Below, piece after piece: positions 11,035-22,454 of a stretch of DNA of 64,000 nt. Made by a program: the position numbers and the translations under genes. How positions within the stretch are numbered: the first letter of the stretch is position 1; every line of letters starts with the position of its first letter. Below the pieces are notes generated by a model, which worked only from the letters and a program-made list of their open reading frames with translations, ran no database searches and had not been told where the DNA came from. The stretch lies in contig NC_135365.1 of assembly GCF_051622035.1 (NCBI RefSeq), forward strand, positions 22,153,501-22,217,500. Reading direction: 5' to 3'. Origin of the DNA: Arctopsyche grandis (lineage: Eukaryota > Arthropoda > Insecta > Trichoptera > Hydropsychidae).

Positions 11035-11040
11035 AATAAA
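11035..11040 (+). terminator. Possible polyadenylation signal of the ZnT7 gene
   Basis: AATAAA about 630 bases after the stop codon, the first canonical hexamer I noticed in the 3' flank. Other AT-rich variants lie closer. Confidence 0.3.
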
Positions 11041-11232
11041 TCATGTATTTTATTATAATTTTCTTTTATATATAATCCACATATTTTTTTTATATTTTCT
11101 TACAAAATATTTATTGCAATCTAAATATATACATATATAATAGTTATCTTTACTACGTTTTTAGAGCGTAAATGTTGTATTCGCGTTTATTCCAATTGCC
11201 AGAGTGCGTGATATAAATACTCTGAAAACACA

Positions 11233-11235
<3 letters not shown>

Positions 11236-11295
<60 letters not shown>
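11236..11295. repeat. (AT)n microsatellite
   Basis: About 60 bases of near-perfect AT dinucleotide, in the intergenic space between two convergent genes. Confidence 0.95.
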
Positions 11296-11300
<5 letters not shown>

Positions 11301-12260
11301 ATGAAAATTATACTAAAAGTATCATTCAAACTGCGTATTCCATAAAAAAAAATACGAATCAAGTAGACGAATGGGCATACTAAGTTTGCTACGTGGATTT
11401 TAAAGATAGAAAGTAACACTAGCGAGGGCCTTGTGCGTCTGCAATGGTGCTCTTATTCACTACTAAACGATAGAAGTAGCAGTATTTTAGCTTTAAAATC
11501 CAAGTGGCCAATTAACTGTCAGACTGGGCCAATTGCTGTGGTTTACTACTTGCTTCCCTTTTGTAATAATGATTAGATTGTACAGTATTATTTATTATTA
11601 TATATACAGGCGTCTTAACGGGTCGGTACCATATGTTTGAGACATATGTATAAGGTTACTTGGTGGAATGTGAGTAGGATGAATTATGAGGTGCTAATTT
11701 GTAAAGTTGCATTAAAGATTATAAACGATCAATGAATTGTAATGGAAATTATATTAGTGTTGGAAAAACTAGTAATTAAAGGTTGTTTATGTTGCATAAT
11801 GTTTTTTTTTTTATATTCTTGGCATAAATTATATGATGTATGTATTATATCTAAAAGTTTAATGTGTATAAAAAATATATTTTCATGAATCAAACAATTG
11901 TTTTCTAATTGTTTTTTGTTTTTTTTTTTAAATGATGCATATTCTTGACAATATTTTGAAGAAAATCTGTTCAACTTTACGTCTGTCATATTCGTGTAGT
12001 TGAGAATTGTATCTGTGTGTAAATTAATCCCGGATAAACCACGTTCCGGTAAATGGAGTTTGGTGTATATGAAATTTTTATGTAATTGGTAGGGTTGAGG
12101 AATTTCTTGCATTTCTGGTTTATAAGACATGAGGTTCCAAGCAATGTTTTGTTTTCTAATTTGAATTTTTTTTTTGATATATGGAATTATGAATAAATGC
12201 ATATATGTATGCAGTATGAAACACTAAATGAAAATAAAAAGAAATTCCAGATTTTCAGAC
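11296..12260. other. Intergenic AT-rich DNA between convergent genes
   Basis: Nothing recognised. The right end probably holds the TMED10 3' UTR; a minus-strand AATAAA is at 12262-12267. Confidence 0.4.
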
Positions 12261-12504
12261 CTTTTATTTCAATATAAAAACCACTTCATCAATAGAACAC
12301 ACTTAACAAAACGTAGATTTGATAATGAAAAATGAAACATTGACAATTAATAAATAAAAAAAATTGCAATTCGTGTAGAAAAAATCTTTTTTTATACTGA
12401 AAAGTTATGATAGTTTGTGAAGATCAGTCGCAGCCTCGCCACCATGTTCTGACACACTCCCGCACGCAAAGGACATGCATTATAAAAAAATAACATTGTA
12501 ACTT

Positions 12505-14593
12505 TTACTCTATCAGTTTCTTCGCTTTGAAAAAGCGTCTCAAGTATAGCACTTGCCATGTCGCCAAACCGAGAAGACAACACATTGAAAATATACTGAA
12601 GAAGAGCACTCTATTATTGGTGGACTCTGAAACGATAAAGTGATTTCAACAATAAAATTTTAATTCACATTTTATATGCTTTTTTTATTCCGTTGTTTAC
12701 CGTTCGTGTCTCTCATATCTTCTTCTGCTTTACGCATAAACAGAAAATCTTGTACTATAGATTCTGACAGATCTTCTAATTTTTTGAGCTCTATCTCCAT
12801 AGGCTTCAACTTTGCTGCTTCACCTATCTGCAATTTTAAATGAGAAATCAAATATCTATTGAAATTATACTCGTGTTTTGAAAGAAAACAAAAACACTTG
12901 CAATAGGATTTGAAGGAAAATTACATATGTATAATATGGTGACACGACAACTCGTTCACAGATTTTCCGTAAACCGATGATGCGCTCCAGGCATTACGTA
13001 TACGGCCATCTCTTTCCCACCCCGTCTGTTCACCATGATCTCGTTTACTCTGCCATTACGTATACAGCCATCTCTTTCACAGACCATTTTTTCACCGATA
13101 ACAGACGGTCTGTGAAAGAGATGGCTGCATACGTAATGGCAGAGTAAACGAGATCATGGTGAACAGACGGGGTGAGAAAGAGATGGCCGTATACGTAATT
13201 CCTGGAGCGCATCATCGGTTTACGGTAAATCCGTGAACGAGTTGTCAGGTAACCGTATAATATGTATATGCAAAATTTCACATGCATTTCTCATCTAAGA
13301 AAAGACTTTCTCAATCATTTAACATTTTTTCAAAGTCACACAAAATTATCTTCAATATTCTGACAAATACAAATTCACTAGACATCAAATTTTGTCAAAA
13401 TACAGATGATATATACTGTGAAATGTTGGTGTATATTAGTCAGAAAACAATTTATATGTATATATCATGCACAATTTTTTTTTTTTAGTTCTATAAGGGT
13501 GTTAAGAGGCTGAAACAATGATTAGAGAGCGAATCGTTAAATGATTGCGCATTTATTATTTGGATACTAATAATAAATACAAAAAAAAAACCACTCAATT
13601 CTAATAAATTTCATTACCCGCCACTGAATTGCAAATCAGCAATCACCACATGGAAAAAACGAAACGTTAATATGTTTCGTACGCAGTTTGAACGTAACAT
13701 TTCCGACTTATAGAATATACCAAATACCAATATAAATTAAATCATTACCCCTTCGTAATTTTTGGCTTCTACACCGCGCTTGATAATGAGAGATATGTCT
13801 TGAGGTTGTCCTCTTCGTTCTGAAAACATTCACATAAATTACCATTAAAAGAAAAAGTAATAGTTTTACGATTAACAATACTCAAACTGGTTTTTTGTAC
13901 TTACGAGGTGAAACTCTCGAGATAAAGCATATTTCAAATGTATCGAACGTTTCGGTGACAAAAGAAAATTTCCCTTTTGATATATTGTCCTTCTGGGAGA
14001 GAATGTGACCCTTTGAATCTCTCACCTGAAAATTAATAATTGTTTAATATTTTATGAAATCAGAATTAAACTTGCATATTTGAAAATATTCTTAACAAAT
14101 TGTTAATTAAATTAAAGCATAAAAAAATAATTTGCATATTTGAAAATGTGTTGTGGGGAAAAAAAATTGCAATTTGGTATCGTTCAAAATTGGTATATAT
14201 ATATTTGCAAGATAAAAGTTTTGGTAAAAAATGAAAAGCTTATGACCAAACTTTTGAACGATATGTTTAGAGGCGGGAGAGATGACGTGGAGAACGGTCG
14301 ACGCGTATAGGTTAAGGCTCGAGCGGTGTATGACGTGGGGATGCAAAAGAGCGTTGAAAGTGAACAAATGAAAAACTGACCACGTAGTCGACTTTCTGGT
14401 CGGGGGCTTCCTCGACGTCGTAGTCTCCCGTGATGAGGACGTTCGTGTTGAGATCCTCCTTCAGGCATTTGAGGGCGTTCGGCTGAAGAGACCACATGAT
14501 GGCTCTGGCGGGAGCCGCCGCCACAGTCAGAAGCACCAGCGCCAGCAGAGCGCGCGCCCCCCTCGCTTGCGCCCCCCGTGCCTGCGCCCCCAT
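12505..14593 (-). CDS. TMED10: p24-delta cargo receptor TMED10 (baiser)
   Basis: A type I membrane protein that cycles between ER and Golgi in COPI/COPII vesicles as part of p24 complexes. Five exons on the minus strand: 14593-14381, 14025-13905, 13819-13749, 12827-12701 and 12626-12505, all GT-AG, giving 217 aa (human 219). Residues 1-31 are a signal peptide ending near AAAPARA. The GOLD domain has its two cysteines in NALKCLKED and FEICFIS. The coiled segment [18 protein letters not shown] precedes MRDTNESTNNRV. The TM segment [16 protein letters not shown] is followed by the cytosolic [11 protein letters not shown], with the FF and KKxx-type sorting signals. An acceptor-like TGTCATTTGCAG just before the ATG suggests a 5' UTR intron. 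Intron 3 holds a hairpin MITE. Confidence 0.96.
12938..13254. mobile_element. Hairpin (foldback) MITE with 9-bp TSD in TMED10 intron 3
   Basis: The element is one long inverted repeat of about 150-bp arms (CGTTCACAGATTTTCCGTAA ... TTACGGTAAATCCGTGAACG). Ends are GGTGACACGACAACTCG and, inverted, GGTTACCTGACAACTCG. The 9-bp direct repeat GTATAATAT flanks it at 12929-12937 and 13255-13263, which fits Mutator-like elements. Confidence 0.9.
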
Positions 14594-14891
14594 TCTGCAA
14601 ATGACACAACAGTCAACTGACAGCCGATCGAGCACGTCACCGCCGACTGCCGACCTCTTGTCTATGGTCTTCGCCTCAAGCATCCCTGCGCATTGTCTAT
14701 GGCTTCACCTCGACGTGGACAACATTTCCATTAGAATACCCTATTAAACGAGTATTTGGCACTCTTTTCGTTTATCATCGATAATTAATGTTCGTTTAAT
14801 AAATATTTTTATTCAAATTACAGTGTTTTCTTAAATAAATTCGAATTTCAAACGGTTTTGGTACCGGTTCGAAAAGACTGCTCTATTGAAT
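14594..14891 (-). promoter_or_regulatory. 5' flank of TMED10
   Basis: GC-rich until about 14700, then AT-rich. It probably contains the 5' UTR and promoter; no specific element is recognised. Confidence 0.4.
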
Positions 14892-15280
14892 AATTTGTAG
14901 AGTTTACAAGAGTACAATATTGTTTTGCATTATTCATATTATATTTGGTATTTACAACGTTTAAAAATCGAGTTAAGGTCTGTTCATACCCATCCAGCAC
15001 GACCCGTATCCCGCAGGTGTCCTGCAAATGCGGATAGTATTCTTTGGTACATTATATGGACGTATTCATACTCCATTCGCGCCTGCGCATTTACGCATTC
15101 ATGCGCGTCCATATAGAATGTACTAAAGAATACTGTCCGTACTTGCAGGATACTTGCAGGATTCGGGTCGTGCTGGATAGGTATGAACATACCTTAATTT
15201 GTACGGTTTAAAAGAGTACAATATTGTTTTACATTATTCATATTATATTTGGTATTTACAACGTTTAAAAATCGAGTTAA
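14892..15280. repeat. Direct 85-bp duplication flanking a MITE
   Basis: 14892-14976 and 15196-15280 are nearly identical (AGAGTACAATATTGTTTT, TTTACAACGTTTAAAAATCG). The MITE at 14977-15193 sits at the junction. Confidence 0.85.
14977..15193. mobile_element. Palindromic MITE with TTAA target duplication
   Basis: Left end GGTCTGTTCATACCCATCCA and inverted right end GGTATGTTCATACCTATCCA, with arms extending through CAGCACGACCCG. TTAA is at 14973-14976 and 15194-15197. TTAA targeting is typical of piggyBac-like elements. Confidence 0.75.
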
Positions 15281-15599
15281 AGTGGTGAAAGCATATCAAG
15301 CACAGAAATTTTGTCTTGCCACAGACTTAAAATAAAATAAAAACTACCTATGAAGAATCCTTTTGTGCGAGCTATGATGTTCTTGTGTGTTAACAATAAT
15401 ATGTATATGGGTAACAATATATGTGTTAGGGATACCGGTGTACTGTTATACCTGTAAATTGTAAAATTTTGGCCATCGGTAAATACCGGTAAATTTAAAA
15501 TGGCGTCGTCCACACACACGATATTTACGTTATTTTCCATAACCAGTTCCTAAATAGCAACCACAGGTTGCAATATGGGAAATGGATATGGATAATGTC

Positions 15600-15819
15600 G
15601 GATATGGATAATATGGATAAACGGATTATTTCACAAATTGTGATCGCGCACGTAATAATCGTTGCCACGAAAATCGCGATTACGGAATATCTGGCACTCG
15701 AGCTCTCGTAAGTATGATAGTGCGCGTGCCAGTGCACGAATTTTCGTGAGCTAGATGTTCCATGATCGAAATTTTAGTGACGTGTGCGAGATCGCTCTGT
15801 GCGGGATAATCCCCGAACC
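15600..15819. mobile_element. GGTTCGGTGATTA-family MITE (long version)
   Basis: It contains AAACGGATTATTTCACAAAT, GCGATTACGGAATATCTGGC, GATGTTCCATGATCG and the end AATCCCCGAACC. It matches the copy at 26819-27042 over most of its length. The left border is uncertain. Confidence 0.65.
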
Positions 15820-17486
15820 AATACAGACTATGTATAATAATATGTAGATCGATGACTATAATTTCTCTCCAATAAAATTGGAAACCAATGAATTAATTGA
15901 AATTCATAAAGTGAAGCATTGTTTGTAATATTTCAACATAAAATCCCTACTCTTCATAACAATGAGCAACAAAAAATCTTTTTTTTTTACTTACTGGATC
16001 GGATGATTTTTGTTGGCTTACTCTCGCTTAACAGATATGATCGTTTAAAAAATGTGAAATTTTTACAAAATTTTGGCTTTTGCAGTCTTTAATTCAAAAT
16101 CCAGAATTAATAATTAATTGCTGTGCCAAAAGTGAGTATTGGAATCTCAATAGTCAGGTGTTTTTTTCTATTGATTGTAATTTTTTATTGTCTTAAAATA
16201 AGTATAATTAATTATCTAGTGAGTTTTAAAAGTCAAAAATACATATTTTTTTTACACATTGAACGCTGCAAAGGAATTCTATATTATTGTTTTTTTTTTT
16301 ACTATTTTTAGCAACAATTAAGATATTTTTTCGATGAAAAAAATAGAAAATTCTCTCACCACATTCACGTGAATAAACTATTTTCTCTTATAATTACAAC
16401 AATTCAATACAATAATCCAGTTTTTTAATTAGACATATTTTACAAAAATAGCAATGATTTAGCATTAATAAGTTAATATATATTGATACATTGTATTTAA
16501 AGACAGACTATTATTAATGCAATACATTCAGCTATAAAAAGATTCAGTTTCAGCGTTTCACCTGGTCTAAATTTGTGAAATCTGTTCAGAGGTACGATTT
16601 GCGTATGCGGATTATATATAATATTTGCTCACTTGCAATCGTTTGCATCAAAAATACCTCGAAAATAGGAATAAAAAATGAATCGCAAATATATGTTGGA
16701 AAGATGCACAAAATGCACTGAATTTAAATTTGTGTCATCGCTGAACGGGAGTAAGGTCATCTTGGAGAGAAGAACCTTGGACGTCCGCAGACTCCGCAAA
16801 TAGCTCATCTTTTACGATTCGGTACTGTGAAAAGCTGCACAATTGTCAATGTGGCGACAACATAATCCACCATTAAGAAGTTTGCCATCGTAATAGTGTG
16901 CCAACACGAATTACGATGATTTATTATTTATATAATAATAATATTGGCAAAACAAAATTAATTGCACGTTGCAATCGATTCATTTAACGTCTATGTTCAT
17001 TAGTTCGAAGTATTGATCGATAAATTATATTATAAATTCATGTCGATGAAATTAAATGTTGTTATTCTGTTATTTAATATAAAGAATCTATACTTTATCA
17101 AAATAATTCCTGAGAATTTTCCAAAGCAATTTCCTCTGAACTAAACCTGAAAATCGTTCAAATTATTATATATGTATTTAAAATCAGTGGACGTTGATTT
17201 AATGAATCAAAACATCAGAGTAATAATTGTGCATTAACATTTGTATTGTTAATTATTACGGTAATTTATTACCTACTCTACTTTTCTTAATTTATTATAA
17301 TTTTTATTTTATAGTTATGTAATTTCCAGATTTGAAAAGGTTATGGAAAATTTCGAGTAAATTTAAAATTTTCAATTTTATAATATAATAATAATTGCAA
17401 TCCTCCTTCCATATTTAAAATTTTATATATAAAAGGTTGCATTTACATACATACATATGTTACAAAAAGTTCAATAAACTCAAAGG
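15820..17486. other. AT-rich intergenic DNA, nothing recognised
   Basis: No coding, RNA or bordered repeat features seen in this stretch of the 9.6-kb interval between TMED10 and the muscle gene. Confidence 0.4.
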
Positions 17487-17690
17487 AGTATGGAACGCTG
17501 TATGCTCGACATAACGAAGAGAAATAGGAAACGGAATACCTAGGTGAGAAGAATGACCAGGATAGTGGAGACATTGGAGAGAGGGAAGATATTTAAATGG
17601 CAATGAGTGGGTCACGTAACTATAAGAATGGATAAAAGAAGTGCTGGAATGGTAGATGGTACCCAAGATCAGAGCAAGATGAGTTAAAAA
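17487..17690 (+). pseudogene. LINE reverse-transcriptase C-terminal fragment
   Basis: The plus strand reads MERCMLDITKRNRKRNT, then a stop, then VRRMTRIVETLERGKIFKWQ, another stop, and VGHV. This is the MERxMLGI...KWxWAGH region of RTE-like LINE proteins, with in-frame stops. No flanking LINE parts remain. Confidence 0.65.
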
Positions 17691-18480
17691 GTTGCGAAAA
17701 TTTAGAAATAAACATTTAAAAATTCAAACAAATAAATTGTAATATGTTTGTAAAATGGAAGAAGATATAGGAAGAATTTACATAACAATTTCAACATAAA
17801 ATATGTAAATAAAGTAACTTAAGTAATTAAAATATTATATTAATGAAATACAAATAAGGAAAAAAGTAAACAGAATATAAAATGTTATGTACCACACTAA
17901 GAATATAAAATGTTATATACCAATAGCACACTACTTTACCAGCGTTTATAAATATAAAATGTGGGCAAAACATGTGCATTTGATGTATAATGGAGTTTAA
18001 AAAATATCTTTAATGTTAGTGCAAAGGATTTACAGTAAGTAGCCTATATACATATGTATGTATAATCTATCCTTCCTGGAAAAAACTATACCCGTTGAGC
18101 GATGTCTTTATTTATCAGCTAGTCGATCAGTCCCAATTTTAGCCGTAACCCTATGCGCCCTATTCAGAATTCATTATTTTTCTCTCGATTTTTTGCACTG
18201 TGTCATAAAGTTAAAAGTTGGCTATATCCACAAATCACTAAAATTTACAACGAGTCACGAAATAGAATGATTTCAAAAATGCCGACGATGAAGCTACGAG
18301 GGAAAAATCTACCCGTATTTAGATATGATGCAGATAAATTTGTTGATTTCTGTGTGAATGCGATGCACATGTTGCACATGCCTCTGGCCGACCCTGTCCA
18401 AGATAATGTAAAAGGGTGAAAGGAAGATAGGTGGATGAAATTATTAAAATGTATGGGGTGAGATGGAGAGTTGTGCATAA
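17691..18480. other. AT-rich intergenic DNA, nothing recognised
   Basis: No supported feature. Confidence 0.35.
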
Positions 18481-18481
18481 T

Positions 18482-20970
18482 GGTCCGTACGCACCAAACC
18501 AACGACGATTTTGGGCCAACTTTTAAAACCAGTAGCGTACAAAATATTGAAATAAAAATTAAATAAAAAAATTGAAATTAAATATCAAAATTAAGCTAAC
18601 GAGCGATATTGAGCTAAAATTAGATCATCGTTGATGTTTTGAATCACAACAATGTTTTGAATTACGAAGATATGCATTACAACCAGAGAAATATTATAAT
18701 TACGAGCGAAAAAAGCCTTGTTATTGTTTCTTATAAGTCGTCAAGATACACTACTGTGTTTCCCCCTTCGGAAATATTTAACCAATGACGATTTTGGGCC
18801 AACTTTTAAAACCAGTAGCGTACAAAATATCGAAATAAAAATTAAATAAAAAAATTGAAATTAAATATCAAAATTAAGCTAACGAGCGAGATTGAGCTAA
18901 AATTAGATCATCGTTGATGTTTTGAATTACAACAATGTTTTGAATTACGACGATATTTTTTTTATTTATTTATTTAACATATTAGCCACAGTGACATTAC
19001 AGAGATCTCCAACGCGTCGCTGTGGCCGGTCATTCAGTAATAATAACATGATAACAGTAATAATAACTTATAATAATAACAATATTAACACAACATCATT
19101 AAAATCATAAAATCATAAAAAAAAGAAAAAACATAGATAAAGTAATAACAATCATTAATATTTATAATAGGCAAAATCAACCACTGGCATTCCTCAACAT
19201 CCACTCAACCAGATTAGTATATTTTATATTGAAGAGGTCAATCTCACCAGAAATCCTGTTAAGCAGATATATCGCTCTAGATATAGGAGCCGTTGACAAC
19301 ATATTTGTGCGAGCTACAGGAGGAACAAACAAATCACAATTTCTCAAGTCCCTGAATTTACAAGGTGCATTAAACCTAAATTCCTTTAGAACCTGAGGAT
19401 TGTGTATTATCCCATTCAACAGCTTAAAAAAGTGTCTTCCCAGTAACATATTCCGACGAGACTCCAATGAGTTGAAACCTAACGCCCCTAATAGGAATGC
19501 ACTAGGATATAGCCAAGGATAATAACCACACTGTTTCAAATAAAGATATCTGAGAAACCGTTTTTGGATTCTCTCAATCTTCAATGAATGAGGTTTATGG
19601 GTAGGATTCCATATAATAGAAGAAAATTCTAGAATACTACGTACTAAAGATTCATAAAGAATTTTAAGCACCAACGTACTCTGGAAAGGTTTGCTCTTAA
19701 AGACTCTTAATAAGACTCTTAATAAAACTCTTAGTAAGAATCCCAGCATTTTTGTTGCACGCAAACAAATATTTTCTATGTTTCGTTTAAATTGAAAATT
19801 ATTCGAGAACAAGACCCCCAAATCACAATATTCATCTACAAACTTTAATTCAACACCACTAAGGCGATATGGATAAATCAAGCGATTTGAAGATCTTGTC
19901 ACATCGAGAACACTGCATTTTTGAATGCTAAAAAATAATTTATTATCGACAGACCAACTTGACAGCGCATCTAAGTCCAATTGGAGAAGGGCTGCGTCAC
20001 TATGAGACTTAACTGTCATAAAAAGCTTAAGGTCATCGGCGAATAAAAGATAGTCTGAATACTTAATTATTTTTGAGATGTCATTAATGTAAATTAAAAA
20101 GAATCATGCACAGAGTCGTCAAGCCAGGTTTCCGTTAGTACCAGGATGTCAGCACATTGAATAGCCGAGTTAGAACCTAATTCATCCAGTTTAGATTTAA
20201 GGCCTCGTACATTTTGATAGAAAATGCTTATATTATGCATTACAACCAGAGAAATATTATAATTACGAGCGAAAAAAACCTTGTTATTGTTTCTTATAAG
20301 TCGTCACGATACACCAATGTGTTTCGCCGTCGATGAAATATTTAACAAAAAAAATGTCGGTGATTTGTCAAAGGGTTTTTTTTTCTTTCGTCGAAATAAA
20401 ATTAATAATCACACATTATCCGATAAATTTTACCTCTGAGATGGATTTAATTATTTGATTTATTTCGACGAGAGAAACAATTGAAGACAAAAAAATTTCC
20501 TTTGATAAAACCGACAACGTCTCGGGTTGAAACCATCACTCGGTCACCCATACTAACACATGATATATGCTCAGTAACTGCGCATTACGGGGAAGTAAAA
20601 ATAATAATTCTTTGATTTTTTTTTCGATCTTAGTGCGTATCTACGTAAGTCAAAACATCTTCGACAAACAAAAGTTGAGGATTATCTGAATGTGATTGTT
20701 GATGATCTAATTTTAGGTCAATCTCGAAAATTTATTTAAATTGGGCATGTTCTGTTTTAACTTTCAATATTTTATTTTAATTTTAATATATTGATTATAA
20801 TTTTATTTTGATATTTGAATTTAATTTTAATATAATAATAATATTTTTAATTTTGATATTTAATTTCAATTTTTAAATTTAATTTTTATTTCGATATTTT
20901 GTACGCTACTGGTTTTATCCTGATGGTTAAATCGTTGGACCAAAATCGTCGTTGGTTTGGTCCGTACGCA
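18482..20970. mobile_element. Composite foldback element with duplicated left arm and nested LINE
   Basis: The left end contains GTACGCACCAAACCAACGAC and the right end carries the inverted GTCGTTGGTTTGGTCCGTAC, each followed inward by AAAACCAGTAGCGTACAAAA. The left arm is present twice in direct order (18502-18775 and 18783-18952, resuming at 20235). The second copy is split by the LINE at 18955-20232. No transposase is visible. The target duplication is unclear. Confidence 0.7.
18955..20232 (-). pseudogene. Internally deleted non-LTR retrotransposon (APE-type endonuclease start fused to RT C-terminal half)
   Basis: On the minus strand, 20230-20103 encodes YQNVRGLKSKLDELGSN and ADILVLTETWLDDSVHDS, the start of an apurinic-type endonuclease. 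It passes directly into IYINDISKIIKYSDYLLFADD (about 20090-20032; the FADD catalytic motif at 20032-20043). An open frame follows to 19177, ending in the RT thumb and tail (SILEFSSIIWNPTHKP, RNMLLGRHFFKLLNG). Most of the endonuclease and the RT fingers are missing. The 3' end at about 18955-18985 is a (TAAA)n-rich tail. It is inserted in the second copy of the foldback arm. Confidence 0.85.
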
Positions 20971-21515
20971 GCAATTGATGATCATTGATGATAATATACA
21001 TACATACATATGTGTATAGCAACCGGTTAATAGTGCAGTTTACTTAGAATGGAAGATTTGCCATAGAAAATTATTTTACAGTAGCAACGTCGTTATTTGT
21101 CGAATGTGTAAACAATGCCGAAAATACATATGTACATTCTAATAAAAACCTTGCCTTTCGTCAGGTCTGCTCGTAGGTGTTATTTTTCGTGGATGTTTGT
21201 TGAATGAACGCTAAATGCTTTTGGCAATGGCTACTGACGTAGCTGGAATATCGTTGGCAATTAATAATATTCGGATGATATCACGCGAGCTGAATGTGGA
21301 ACGCCTTCTTCGTCTTCTTCAAACACCCTGACGTTTAGCATAATTGTGCCAAACCGCAATTTTATAGCACTCTAAATCAGAAAACAATACTCAATTCTAA
21401 GCTGTATACGTAGTATAATAATCAAGGAGTTCCAAATCGAGTATTTTAGGGCGGATGGTCATTAGGGCAATGGTAAATAGCAGTAAATGTTCCAATAGTG
21501 TTGAATGCAAGATAT
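20971..21515. other. AT-rich intergenic DNA, nothing recognised
   Basis: No supported feature. Confidence 0.35.
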
Positions 21516-21524
21516 CAATAAAAC

Positions 21525-21928
21525 CGGTCTCCGTGACGAGACAGAATGTTAAATTACAGAAAACGCAATTATCGGAAGGCAAAGATCGAAAATCAAAAGA
21601 TCTTAAGTCGAAAGATCAAAAAAAAATGGTGCATGGTAAACGGTACATACTCACTTAATTTGCGCGAGCAGGATACAACAGGAACAAGAGGAACATGCTT
21701 TTCCTCCCGTATTCTGCGCGCGCACATTAGTACGGGAGGAAAAGCATGTTCCTCTTGTTCCTGTTGTATCCTGCTCGCGCAAATTAAGTAAGTATGTACG
21801 TGAGTATGTACCGTTTACCATGCACCATTTTTTTTGATCTTTCGACTTAAGATCTTTCGATTTTCGATCTTTGCCTTCCGATATTTGTGTTTTCTGTAAT
21901 TTAACATTCTGTCTCGTCACGTAGACCC
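21525..21928. mobile_element. Near-perfect 404-bp hairpin MITE with 9-bp TSD
   Basis: Arms of about 190 bp pair almost perfectly (AAAGCATGTTCCTCTTGTTC with GAACAAGAGGAACATGCTTT near the centre). Ends are CGGTCTCCGTGACGAGACAG and, inverted, GGGTCTACGTGACGAGACAG. CAATAAAAC is repeated at 21516-21524 and 21929-21937. The 9-bp TSD suggests a Mutator-like origin. Confidence 0.9.
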
Positions 21929-21967
21929 CAATAAAACAATAGCCAGATCGCCTCAAAAAAAATTACC

Positions 21968-22454
21968 CTTATGACTAGACTGCGGATAGAGACCGTGCTT
22001 TTTTCCAGGAATCGGGGTGGTTTGGCTCTATTTACAAAGCTAGAGTACAAAAAAAAAGGTTGGGCGAACCTTTTACAACAATTGAACAATAGCATTTACA
22101 ACAATTGAACAATAAACGGCGCGGTGTGGATCCGGCCTCTACATATGACTAGACACCGGATAGTCACAGTGCTATCCATTGTTCCATTGTTGTAAATACT
22201 TTGTAAAAAAGGTTCGGCAAACCTTTAACAATGCATTTACAACCTTTGAACAATACGTGGCACCTTCTGGGTCCGGTAACTACTTATGACCATCCGATGT
22301 CTAGACTCATAATTAGACACCGGACCCAGAAAGTGCCGCGTATTGTTCAAAGGTTGTAAATGCATTGTTAAAGGTTTGCCGAACCTTTTTTACAAAGGAT
22401 TTACAACAATGGAACAATGGATAGCACTGTGACTATCCGGTGTCTACTCATAAT
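21968..22454. mobile_element. Array of three hAT-like MITEs (array 3)
   Basis: Elements are 21976-22141, 22150-22282 and 22314-22446. Octamers are CTTATGAC (21968), CATATGAC (22142) and CTTATGAC (22283), shared between the first two elements. The third has its own CTCATAAT at 22306 and 22447. Ends start TAGACTGCGG or TAGACACCGG. The third element is the reverse complement of the second. A 15-base spacer separates the pair from the third. Confidence 0.85.

Noticed and set aside
14496-14747. An 83-codon plus-strand frame
   Set aside because: Antisense of the TMED10 signal-peptide exon.
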